From Nitrospira sp. (GTDB lineage Bacteria; Nitrospirota; Nitrospiria; Nitrospirales; Nitrospiraceae), in contig JARFXR010000001.1 of the NCBI GenBank assembly GCA_029194535.1, positions 1,310,721 through 1,374,720 on the forward strand: DNA of 64,000 nucleotides, in the 5' to 3' direction. The number at the start of each line of letters is the position of its first letter. Within the stretch, counting starts at the first letter, position 1. A program made the position numbers and the translations under genes. The notes under the pieces are model-generated. The model worked only from the letters and a program-made list of their open reading frames with translations. It was not told the DNA's origin and searched no databases. Positions 26,834-35,037 of this stretch are shown here, piece after piece.

Positions 26834-27165
26834 GGTTCAGACTCTTGTTCTGTGAGGCGTTCGGCGAGGAGCGATCTGCCGCAGCATCGAAGTCGAAACG
26901 ACCCAGGACCGTGACAGGGAATGACATGATGACTGTACGGCGTCTGAGGTGAGGTTCCCGTGAAACAGAAGGAATGTCAATCAAATCGGGGATCCTATGT
27001 CGTTTTCGGAAGCAGATGTTGCCGATGCCATGCGATCTGGCCGCAGGGGTGTACTTCCGTCGTGGGGCGTGCAAACTCGGCGGGCGTGAACCGATGCGAG
27101 AGTGGCGCTGGGCGGCCGATCCGATGCCGGATCCGCGGCGGGTCGTCTCCCGTGAAATCGATCTG
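26834..27165. other. 332-base gap without a recognised feature
   Basis: Lies between the radical SAM gene end and the GT-C gene start, both on the minus strand. Open frames here are overlaps of neighbouring genes' shadows. I saw no convincing promoter, terminator or repeat; the GT-C gene may have its own promoter here. Confidence 0.5.
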
Positions 27166-28695
27166 CTACCCGGAAGGCAGAATTCTGAACGCGCGGGTTC
27201 CTGTTCGCCTCGCCGACGGACTCGATGTTCGCAAGATGAATGGGGGAAGCGTGCCCTGGCCCATGGAATGCTCATAGCGAAGGCCGGGATCGGCGGTGTT
27301 GAACGGAAGGCGGAGTGTCGTACGAACGTCGGTTTCCAGTCGGTCGCGCAGCTCGACAAGCCGCTCGCTGCTCAGGTGATCGGTGTAGACGAAGGCCGTG
27401 TAGTGTCCCGGCGCTCCTTTATAGTAATCAGCGACGTGACGGTAATCCACCTCGACGCTGTGGAGTCGATCCTGAGAGCCTCGGCACGTGTACGTCCAGA
27501 TGCCGGGAGACGTTTCGTCCGCTTCATCGAAGTAAGGCGTACCCGGATAGGTCGTAATCACGGTAGCGTCAAAGTCATCGGGACCGGTTTCGATGAGCCA
27601 GTCGCGTGTCGCCTGGACCGATTCCTCTGATTCGCCTGGGTGCCCGATCGACATCAAGGCCTTGACCTTCAAGCGATGCCGCCGGGCCATGTCCAGGCAG
27701 CGGGCGTTTTCTTCGCGCGTCGCCTGCTTCTGGATGTTGTTTAGGATCCTGGGGTGGCCTGATTCGAAGCCTACGAGAATCCATCGGAAGCCCGCCTCGT
27801 ACATCGCACCTGCCTGTTCGTCCGTGAACAATTCGGCCTTGATGAATCCGCGCAGGCGAAACTCGACTCCCAACCGGTGCTGCGTATTGGCGATCAAGCT
27901 CATGAGCGAAACCATCTTGGGATTCACATTGAGCTCATCGTCGTACAGCATGAATCCGGTTACCCCATACGTGTGGTGGAGGTGCACCATCTCGTTCACG
28001 ATGTGTTCCGGCGACCGTGTGCGGATCCGGCGCAGCGAAGGACTCATCCGACCTCCGCAGAACCCGCAGCCGAACGGGCACCCCAGCTGGGCGATCATCG
28101 AGAGGGCTCGTGAGCCGTCGATGTGAAACCGGTAGGACGAGACGTCGATCAGGTGACGAGCCGGAAACGGCAAGCGCTCAAGGGCGGCGTTGGTCAGAAA
28201 CCGCTGCGACTTCGGGTCATCCCCGTCGATGATCCGGGCAGGAGTCTGCTGAAGAGCTTCCAGCGCGGCGAGTTCGCCGTCTCCGATCACGAGGATATCG
28301 AACATGCCCGTCAATTGTTTGACCGCTCGTGACGCGCGTCCAAGGACGCTCCGCTTTCGTTCATGCTTTGCCGCCGCGCAGACGAGGGTGGCGTGCGGTC
28401 CTCCCAGGATAATCCGCGCGGTCGGACGCAGCCGGCGGATCATGTGCTGGATTCTGGACGCCGCCGGCATCTGCGGGGTCGTCGCAGTGAGGCCGAAACA
28501 GGGCGCGCGGCTGAATTCGAGATGGGCAGCGAGCGCCTCCTCGTAATTGGCGACGCCAGACAGGTCCAGCAACTCCACGGTAACGCCTTCCTGCTCGAGC
28601 ACGGCCGCGACCTTCAAGATCCCGAGACTCATGAAGACGCGTTCGTCCAACAGAAACAGCGAGGGCGGGATGATGAGGCAAACGTGGTCGATCAT
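27166..28695 (-). CDS. B12-binding-domain radical SAM protein
   Basis: Radical SAM enzyme with an N-terminal cobalamin-binding-type domain; reaction unknown. The 509-residue protein starts with a Rossmann-like region (LIIPPSLFLLDERVFMSLGI; later ILGGPHATL near residue 95), then the iron-sulphur motif CPFGCGFC (CxxxCxxC) near residue 208, and FMLYDDELNVN and VGFESGHPRIL typical of the TIM-barrel part. Members of this class methylate unactivated carbons or modify lipids, sugars or natural products. It starts 15 bases after the stop of the GT2 gene and is presumably cotranscribed. The last 40 residues are Arg/Pro-rich and not conserved in the family as I know it. Confidence 0.88.
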   Translation of the reverse strand: MIDHVCLIIPPSLFLLDERVFMSLGILKVAAVLEQEGVTVELLDLSGVANYEEALAAHLEFSRAPCFGLTATTPQMPAASRIQHMIRRLRPTARIILGGPHATLVCAAAKHERKRSVLGRASRAVKQLTGMFDILVIGDGELAALEALQQTPARIIDGDDPKSQRFLTNAALERLPFPARHLIDVSSYRFHIDGSRALSMIAQLGCPFGCGFCGGRMSPSLRRIRTRSPEHIVNEMVHLHHTYGVTGFMLYDDELNVNPKMVSLMSLIANTQHRLGVEFRLRGFIKAELFTDEQAGAMYEAGFRWILVGFESGHPRILNNIQKQATREENARCLDMARRHRLKVKALMSIGHPGESEESVQATRDWLIETGPDDFDATVITTYPGTPYFDEADETSPGIWTYTCRGSQDRLHSVEVDYRHVADYYKGAPGHYTAFVYTDHLSSERLVELRDRLETDVRTTLRLPFNTADPGLRYEHSMGQGTLPPFILRTSSPSARRTGTRAFRILPSG

Positions 28696-28710
28696 GATGA
28701 CGTCCCGGGG

Positions 28711-29454
28711 CTATGTCGCGGCATTCCGATAGGCCTCGAGTTTGGCGTCCTCAAAGGACTGGAATCGCCATTTGACAATAGTCCACAGGATGATGACGCC
28801 ATGGCGCCAGGTGATCTTCTTTCCCTGCGAGTATGTCCGCGGGTTGTATCGAATCGGGACCTCGCGGATGCGCAGGCGCTTCCTCAGCAGCTTGCAGATC
28901 AGTTCATTGTCGAACTCGAATCCGGTGGCTTGGATCGGAGTATCGAGCAGATGCGATCGGAGAAACGCCTTGTAGCAGCCTTCGTAGTCCGTGAATCGTT
29001 TTCCGTATAGAACGTTCGTCATGCACTGGATCAGCAGGTTTCCGATATAGTGGTTCAGATATGGTGACTTGCCTCTGCCCCAAAACACCGGCCGCTCTCG
29101 AAGAAAGCGGGACCCCATTACGGCATCGCATGAGCCGTTCAGGATTGGTTGAATGACGGCCGGGTAGTCCTCGGGGGCATATTCGAGATCAGCATCCTGG
29201 AAGACCACGATGTCGCCGGTGGCGGCTCTGATACCGGTTGACAGCGCTGCTCCCTTGCCTGAATTGACTGAATGGCGGATGACCCGGATCCCCGTCAGAC
29301 AATTGAGGATTCGGGGCGTGCCGTCGTGAGACGCGTCGTCGACGACGATGATCTCCTTGGAAACGGTTCCGAGATCGACGGCGAGGATGCGCCGGACCAC
29401 CGCTTCGATAGTGTCCGCTTCATTGAATGCCGGAATGATGATCGATAGTTTCAT
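28711..29454 (-). CDS. Family 2 glycosyltransferase, DPM1/polyprenyl-phosphate sugar synthase type
   Basis: Cytoplasmic-face glycosyltransferase that probably moves a sugar from a nucleotide donor to polyprenyl phosphate. The protein has 247 residues from the ATG at 29454 (MKLSIIIPAFNEADTI). It has the GT-A fold with VVDDASHDGT (about 38), DADLEY as the metal-binding DxD-like motif (about 93), GSRFLRERPVFWGRGKSP (about 122) and NYEG-like FTDYEGCYKAF (about 165). No membrane segments are obvious, so it resembles the soluble DPM1 group. The ORF could begin at 29514, but the extension is unlike the family. It heads a run with the radical SAM and GT-C genes. Confidence 0.9.
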   Translation of the reverse strand: MKLSIIIPAFNEADTIEAVVRRILAVDLGTVSKEIIVVDDASHDGTPRILNCLTGIRVIRHSVNSGKGAALSTGIRAATGDIVVFQDADLEYAPEDYPAVIQPILNGSCDAVMGSRFLRERPVFWGRGKSPYLNHYIGNLLIQCMTNVLYGKRFTDYEGCYKAFLRSHLLDTPIQATGFEFDNELICKLLRKRLRIREVPIRYNPRTYSQGKKITWRHGVIILWTIVKWRFQSFEDAKLEAYRNAAT

Positions 29455-29580
29455 GACGATTTCTGCCGGCGACGCTTCGTGAGCATCTCGTGGCCGGCTG
29501 GGGATGTCAAACAAATCAGCTATTTGTCAGCGAGGAGTTGATTCGGATGCGGAGAGGGGACGCGTAGGAGGAGCGCGCAT

Positions 29581-30438
29581 TTAAGGTCGGGGTGCCGGTT
29601 TCAATCGTTCGGGCAGGACCGGGTAGGTCGTGGTTCCCATGCCGGAATTTCCTGTGGAGAGATCGGTGGCGATCACGCGCAGCGTGATGCCGTCCGGCGC
29701 GTCTTTCACCGTCGGAACAAAGAATGGAGCCTCAAAACTGCTGCTTTCTCCGGAGTAAAACATCTGGAGGCGTTCCACGATGCGCGTGCCGATCAGCACT
29801 TCTCCATAAATGTTGATCCGGCGCGAATCCCAGTCCCCGTGTGGTCGGACCAAGGTGCCGGACAGAGTGCGGACCGATGCTCGAAGCTTCACGTCTTCCT
29901 TGGCGATGAGCGAGTCGCCCGGCTTCGGACGTTCGATCTGGACGAGATAGCCGTACAGGTGCAGCACGATGCCGTCGTTCGTGAGATCCTGTCCTGGGAT
30001 AAGAAGGACCGTCTCGCTTGTCCGTTGCATCGAGGCGGGATAGGCGAGCGGCCCCTCCGCCGAAATCTCCACGAGGGTGGGGCGACTCAATTCTAGAGTC
30101 GTCGTGAACGCTGCGGAGGGTCGAGAGCTGTAGATCGGTTCCTGCATCGTTCGCGGCGTCCGCATGATCTGATTCTGATCACCGGCCTCGCCTTGCTGGA
30201 TGCCGGTGGCCAGAATGTGCTTCGTGGTCGCGTCGGTGATCGTGACCTTGGCTCCGCCTACTTCGCGACCAAGGACCATCGCGCCATGGGCGACCACGCG
30301 CACGACGATCGTGGTGGCTTTCGGTTCATTGAGATGCGGGTCGGGGGGAGGCTCATCCTCCGCGGGGAGCGACCAACCTGGCCGAGGAATCGCTAGGGCG
30401 GCCAGCAGGAGGACTATCGTGCCCGTCGATCTGGTCAT
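29581..30438 (-). CDS. Hypothetical exported protein
   Basis: A 285-residue protein that I do not recognise. It has a probable signal peptide (IVLLLAALAIPRPGWSLPA, cleavage near residue 25) and a mature part that looks beta-rich, with two Ig/carboxypeptidase-like stretches: TTIVVRVVAHGAMV to about residue 90 and LIAKEDVKLRASVRTLSGTL to about 230. The latter ends in DWDSRRINIYGEVLIGTRIV. The C-terminus is Pro/Arg-rich (VLPERLKPAPRP). Its start overlaps the stop of metG by four bases (ATGA), so it is probably translated from the metG transcript. Nothing else indicates its job. Confidence 0.6.
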   Translation of the reverse strand: MTRSTGTIVLLLAALAIPRPGWSLPAEDEPPPDPHLNEPKATTIVVRVVAHGAMVLGREVGGAKVTITDATTKHILATGIQQGEAGDQNQIMRTPRTMQEPIYSSRPSAAFTTTLELSRPTLVEISAEGPLAYPASMQRTSETVLLIPGQDLTNDGIVLHLYGYLVQIERPKPGDSLIAKEDVKLRASVRTLSGTLVRPHGDWDSRRINIYGEVLIGTRIVERLQMFYSGESSSFEAPFFVPTVKDAPDGITLRVIATDLSTGNSGMGTTTYPVLPERLKPAPRP

Positions 30439-32456
30439 TTGACTTTGGTTCCTGGATCGACCTCTTCCAGGATGGTGACGAGCCCCCGCACGTCGCTGTC
30501 GCCTGCGGCGAGCACCATCCCTTGCGATTCAATCCCCATGAGCTTCGCCGGCTTCAGATTGGCGACGATGACGATGGTCTTGCCTACCAGGGATTCCGGC
30601 TCATATTTCTTGCCGATGCCCGCCACAATCTGGCGCTCTTCCGTCCCCAGCGAGACGCGAAGCTTCAGCAGCTTCTCGGATTTGGGGACCCGCTCCGCCG
30701 CGAGAACCTTGGCGGTCTTGAGCTGGATTTTCGTGAACTCGTCAATGGTGATCTGAGCCGAGGCGGGTGGCGCTGGCACCGGCGCCGGCACGGCAGTTGG
30801 AGTGGACGCCGCAGCTGAAGGGGCGGCGGTCGGTTGAGACGGTGTTGCAAAGTCGCTCACGGGGCTGCCTCCTTGTGGTTTTGGGTCAACGCGTGGGAAG
30901 AGGGGAGACCCCTTGCGGATCTTCGTTCCGGCATGGAGCCCGCCCCACTGGACTGTGTTGCGCAACAACGGCCGGCTGAAATCAACGCTCAGGCCCAACT
31001 GCTCTGCGATCTTCTCCGCGGTGTCCGGCATGACCGGGTAGAGATAGAGGCTCAACATACGCAAGCACTCGGCAGCGCTGTACAGGACGGCGTGCAGCTC
31101 GGTCTGTTTGCTCGGGTCTTTCGCAAGCTTCCAGGGTTCGTGTTTATCGATAAACGTGTCTGCATCGGAGACTCGGCTCGCGATGAGGAGGAGAATAGTG
31201 TTGAACTCAAAACCATCGAACAATGTGTCCAGCCGGTCTCCCAACGTCAGCAGGGATTCCCGTGCATGAACGAGGAGCGGGTATCTGTTCTGCGCATCCT
31301 CGCCGTCGAGGTAGTCGTGGGGAACATCCGGGATCCTACCGGCGCAGCTCCGTTCAATCATCGTCAATGTCCGGCTCAAGAGGTTACCGATTCCATTCGC
31401 CAGGTCGCTGTTGATTCGCCTCGCCATCCCCTGTTCTGAAAAATCTCCGTCCTGGCCGAAGGGAACCTCTCTGAGCAGGAAATATCGGAAAGGGTCGGCG
31501 CCGTAGGCCTCCACCATGCTGTTGGGGTCCACGACGTTGCCGCGGCTCTTGGACATCTTCTCTCCGTCGACCGTCCACCATCCGTGTGCAAAGATGGTTT
31601 CCGGCAACGGCAGATTCAACGCCATCAGCATCGTGGACCAATAGACGGCATGGGTGGTGAGAATGTCCTTGCCCACCAGGTGTATGGCGGCGGGCCAGTA
31701 TCGTCCGACGGACGGCGACGGCAATTTATACTCGAGGGCGGAGAGGTAATTCACCAGTGCGTCGAACCACACGTAGGTGACGTACTGTGCGTCGAACGGC
31801 AGCTCGATGCCCCACGACAGCCGGGACTTCGGTCGCGAGATCGAGAGGTCCCCGAGCTTCTGCGTTTGAAGGAAGCCCAAGACTTCATTGCGGCGCGGCT
31901 CCGGGCGCACGAAACGATCGTGGGTCTTGATGTAGTCGATCAGTCGATCCTGATATCGCCCCATCCTGAAGAAATAGTTGTGCTCGCTGATCTGCTCGAC
32001 GGGACGTTTGCAGTCGGGACAGAGGCCGTCGTGGACATCTTTTTCGGTCCAAAATCGCTCGTCGAACGTACAGTACCATCCAGTGTACGAACCTTTATAA
32101 ATTAGATCTTTGTCGAATAACTGTTGAAGGTATCGTTGAACGATTGATTTATGCGGAACATCGGTCGTTCTGATGAAGGCGTCGTTGGAGATGTTGAGGC
32201 GGGTCCAGAGCGTCCGGAACTGCGGCGCGAGGGTGTCGCAATGGTGCTGCGGGTCGATGCCGGCCTTGACGGCGGCCTGCTGAACTTTCTGACCGTGCTC
32301 GTCCAGACCGGTGAGGAAAAAGACATCGCGTCCCTTCATTCTTCGGTAGCGAGCCAGCACGTCGGCCGCGATGGTCGTATAGGCGTGTCCGATATGGGGC
32401 ACGTCGTTGACGTAGTAGATCGGGGTGGTGATGTAAAAGGTGCTTTTGGCGCTCAT
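30435..32456 (-). CDS. metG: Methionyl-tRNA synthetase with C-terminal tRNA-binding domain
   Basis: Charges tRNA-Met. The 673-residue protein has HIGH as PHIGH (about residues 20-24) and KMSKS in GEKMSKSRGN (about 298-304), an anticodon-binding domain (about 385-540), a low-complexity Pro/Ala-rich linker (about 535-575) and an EMAP/Trbp111-like OB-fold domain at the end (ITIDEFTKIQLKTAKVLAAE onward). A zinc-type knuckle appears as one CPDC pair (CPDCKRP) plus the single Cys in WYCTFDE. It is in a minus-strand run with tmk and holB, a common bacterial arrangement. Confidence 0.96.
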   Translation of the reverse strand: MSAKSTFYITTPIYYVNDVPHIGHAYTTIAADVLARYRRMKGRDVFFLTGLDEHGQKVQQAAVKAGIDPQHHCDTLAPQFRTLWTRLNISNDAFIRTTDVPHKSIVQRYLQQLFDKDLIYKGSYTGWYCTFDERFWTEKDVHDGLCPDCKRPVEQISEHNYFFRMGRYQDRLIDYIKTHDRFVRPEPRRNEVLGFLQTQKLGDLSISRPKSRLSWGIELPFDAQYVTYVWFDALVNYLSALEYKLPSPSVGRYWPAAIHLVGKDILTTHAVYWSTMLMALNLPLPETIFAHGWWTVDGEKMSKSRGNVVDPNSMVEAYGADPFRYFLLREVPFGQDGDFSEQGMARRINSDLANGIGNLLSRTLTMIERSCAGRIPDVPHDYLDGEDAQNRYPLLVHARESLLTLGDRLDTLFDGFEFNTILLLIASRVSDADTFIDKHEPWKLAKDPSKQTELHAVLYSAAECLRMLSLYLYPVMPDTAEKIAEQLGLSVDFSRPLLRNTVQWGGLHAGTKIRKGSPLFPRVDPKPQGGSPVSDFATPSQPTAAPSAAASTPTAVPAPVPAPPASAQITIDEFTKIQLKTAKVLAAERVPKSEKLLKLRVSLGTEERQIVAGIGKKYEPESLVGKTIVIVANLKPAKLMGIESQGMVLAAGDSDVRGLVTILEEVDPGTKVK

Positions 32457-32534
32457 GGGCAGTGGGCCAGAAGATACCAGGTTGCACGGAACGAAAGCTA
32501 TGCGGACAGGGACGGGGGACGAACCCTGCGATCG

Positions 32535-33563
32535 TCAGAACGACGGGACCGGAGTGTGGGGGAAGACTGCATCACGCAGGCGAAGGAGAATGTTTTCAAG
32601 GGCGATCTGGAGATTGACGTGTCTGCCGGACTGTTGCTCCGTCTGCTCGATGTCCTGCAGCAGTAGGAGAAGGGAATCAGTGTCGGCCTGGCGCGCACAG
32701 GTTTCAAGCGCCTGGACATGCTCAGAGAACATGAGTTGGTCGGGGTCGCCTCCTACCTTGACGAACACCACGTCTCGGATCCATCGGGCCAGCCACGTCA
32801 GGGTTTCTTGCGAGCGCTCGGACTTATGGAGCGACTCGACAGCCGTGAGCAGCAAGGCGCTCGACTGCAAAGATTGCCGGCTGACCAGTTCCACAACTTC
32901 CCGCTGGCGAGTTCGGAGGTGTCCGGCGTCGGCGGAAAACGCTTCCCCGATCCGTCCCTCGCTGAGGACCGCCAGTAACCGGGCTTCGGCGGGCGCCTTC
33001 TGCCGATCGCGAATGAGCGCCGCTACCACCTGCGCCCGCGCCGGAACGGCGAACCGAAGCTGCTGACACCGAGAACGGATTGTGGCGGGCAAGGCGGCCG
33101 GCCGGCTCGAGATCAGTAGGAACAGGCTGTGGTCCGGCGGTTCCTCCAGCGTTTTCAACAGGGCGTTGGAAGCCCCGATGGTCATGCGGTCAGCGTCGTC
33201 GATCAGGCAAATCTTCTGTCCGCCGACCAGCGGACGGTACACCATCTGTTGTTCGAGTCCGCGAATCTCTTCGATCTTGATCTGAGGCGTGGCCAATTCT
33301 CGGTCCGGCTCGATCACGAAGACGTCCGGGTGGGTGCGAGCTTCGATCTGGAGGCACGAGCGGCAGAGGCCGCATGCGTCGGGTGGGCTCGTCGTCTCCA
33401 CCCGCTCGCAATTGAGGGCCTGGGCGAATCGAAACGCCGTCAGCCGCTTCCCAATCGCGACGTCCCCGTGAAAAAGATAGGCATGGGCTAATCGCCCGCC
33501 GGTTGCGGCAGCTTGCAGGGCGGCGATCGTCGCCTCGTGACCGATGACATCATGAAACGGCAT
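32535..33563 (-). CDS. holB: DNA polymerase III delta' subunit
   Basis: Part of the clamp-loader complex. The 342-residue protein has the clamp-loader AAA+ start LAHAYLFHGDVAIGKR (about residues 25-40), where the P-loop Lys is kept but the following Thr is replaced by Arg, as is usual for the non-hydrolysing delta' subunit. A zinc-binding module CGLCRSCLQ (about 64-72), EEIRGLEQ, DDADRMTIGASNALLKTLEEP (sensor 1 area) and the SRC motif (IRSRCQQL) follow. Its start overlaps the end of tmk by 14 bases, and metG follows 78 bases on. Confidence 0.92.
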   Translation of the reverse strand: MPFHDVIGHEATIAALQAAATGGRLAHAYLFHGDVAIGKRLTAFRFAQALNCERVETTSPPDACGLCRSCLQIEARTHPDVFVIEPDRELATPQIKIEEIRGLEQQMVYRPLVGGQKICLIDDADRMTIGASNALLKTLEEPPDHSLFLLISSRPAALPATIRSRCQQLRFAVPARAQVVAALIRDRQKAPAEARLLAVLSEGRIGEAFSADAGHLRTRQREVVELVSRQSLQSSALLLTAVESLHKSERSQETLTWLARWIRDVVFVKVGGDPDQLMFSEHVQALETCARQADTDSLLLLLQDIEQTEQQSGRHVNLQIALENILLRLRDAVFPHTPVPSF

Positions 33564-34236
33564 GCGTACCCTTCCGCCGTCCTACATACCGTGCCGCCCA
33601 CCTTAGTGCAAGCGGCTCGATCTCTGCGCGGACTTCCTCCGCGGATCGATCCGCGTTGATCACTTTGATTCGTCCGCGCGCCTGTTGGGCCAACCTGAGA
33701 AAGCCTTGCCGAACGAGCCGGTGGAACCGCGCCGCCTCCCGATCCAGCCGGTTTTGCCCGCCGGCCGAAGACCGTCTCCGCGCCAAGCCGACGGCGATAG
33801 GCAGATCCAGCAATATTGTAAAATCCGGTCGCAGTCCCTCCGTTGCGACGGCGTTGGCTCGTTTCAGCCATGCTCTGTCCAGTCCGCGGCCGAATCCTTG
33901 GTAGGCGATGGTTGAGTCGGAGAAACGGTCGCATAGGACCACAGCGCCCCGCATTAGTGCCGGCTTGATGACCTGAGTCACGTGCTGGCTGCGGGCGGCG
34001 AGGATCAACAGGGCTTCAGTCTTCGCGCCGATCGGCTCTGTGTGTCGAGAAAGCAGCAGCACGTTGCGGATCGCTTCGGCCACCGGGGTGCCCCCCGGTT
34101 CTCTAGTGGCGACGACCCGGTACCCGGCGCTTCGAAGGAGGGCAGCGACGTGTCGGATCTGCGTACTTTTTCCGCTCCCCTCCGATCCTTCCAGGGTGAT
34201 GAAGAGGCCTCGGTGTGTTCGCGTCCGTCGGTTCAT
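33550..34236 (-). CDS. tmk: Thymidylate kinase
   Basis: Phosphorylates dTMP to dTDP. From the ATG at 34236 the protein has 228 residues; the open frame continues 40 codons upstream but the family begins about 10 residues before the P-loop. The P-loop is GSEGSGKST (about residues 17-25), followed by the DR(Y/F) motif as CDRFSDSTIAYQGFGRGLD (near 105) and LDLPIAVGLARR (near 144). It is followed by holB (14-base overlap) and then metG, a common bacterial gene cluster. Confidence 0.95.
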   Translation of the reverse strand: MNRRTRTHRGLFITLEGSEGSGKSTQIRHVAALLRSAGYRVVATREPGGTPVAEAIRNVLLLSRHTEPIGAKTEALLILAARSQHVTQVIKPALMRGAVVLCDRFSDSTIAYQGFGRGLDRAWLKRANAVATEGLRPDFTILLDLPIAVGLARRRSSAGGQNRLDREAARFHRLVRQGFLRLAQQARGRIKVINADRSAEEVRAEIEPLALRWAARYVGRRKGTHAVS

Positions 34237-34368
34237 CGTGTCGGGGATCCTGACAGGGGGGAAAACGGGCGGAATCGTAGTCCAAGTTATTGAAAATAGC
34301 AACAAAAGGCTTGCGAGCGTCTCCGTATCCTTTGTATGATGTGACTCCACCTCCACGGGCGCGATTTC

Positions 34369-35037
34369 ATGCTGAAAGCCTCGCTAAAACGCTACTTTCT
34401 GACAGGTCTTCTGGTGATTACCCCGATCTGGGGGACCATCCTCATTTTGAAGACACTCTTCATCGCGGTGGACGGCATTCTCGGAAATCTGCTGGCCTCG
34501 ATGGTGCCGAATCATTATGTGCCGGGATTGGGCATCCTCGCGCTGATCGTGCTGGTGTTCGCGACGGGTCTGTTTGCCGCCAATTTCATCGGCAGGCAAA
34601 TCGTCAAGGCGTGGGAGAGCTGGCTGAACCGCGTGCCGCTCGTGCGCGGGATCTATTCGACTCTGAAGTCCATGATGGACATTCTTTCGTTTTCCGAGCG
34701 GGGATCGTACCATCGTGTCGTCCTGATTCAGTTTCCGAAGAACGGTCACTATTGCTTCGCCTTCGTCACCGGAGTGACGAAGGGGGAGATGCAGGACATC
34801 ACACCGGATGCGTTGATCCATGTCTACGTTCCCACCTCACCGAATCCGACGTCCGGATATTTTCTGTTGGTGCCGGAGCGCGAAGTGACGTCCGTTGATA
34901 TCAGCGTGGAGGAGGCGATGAAGCTAATCGTCTCAGGCGGGCTCTATTCGCCCACCCCGTCGCTGGCCGCGGCCATGCCGACTGAAGCCAAGTGGGGTCC
35001 GATCAAACAGCCGGATTCGGGAGTGCCCATCGGATGA
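34369..35037 (+). CDS. DUF502 family inner-membrane protein
   Basis: Predicted membrane protein of unknown function, 222 residues. Two hydrophobic segments (about 8-32 and 48-72, FLTGLLVITPIWGTIL and LGILALIVLVFATGLF) precede a cytoplasmic or periplasmic beta-rich part containing VPLVRGIYSTLKSMMD, typical of DUF502. The C-terminal tail is Pro/Lys-rich. It is divergent from tmk and its stop overlaps the glmU start by four bases (ATGA), so the two are probably translated together. Homologues in other phyla are sometimes near peptidoglycan genes, but no function is established. Confidence 0.88.
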   Translation: MLKASLKRYFLTGLLVITPIWGTILILKTLFIAVDGILGNLLASMVPNHYVPGLGILALIVLVFATGLFAANFIGRQIVKAWESWLNRVPLVRGIYSTLKSMMDILSFSERGSYHRVVLIQFPKNGHYCFAFVTGVTKGEMQDITPDALIHVYVPTSPNPTSGYFLLVPEREVTSVDISVEEAMKLIVSGGLYSPTPSLAAAMPTEAKWGPIKQPDSGVPIG

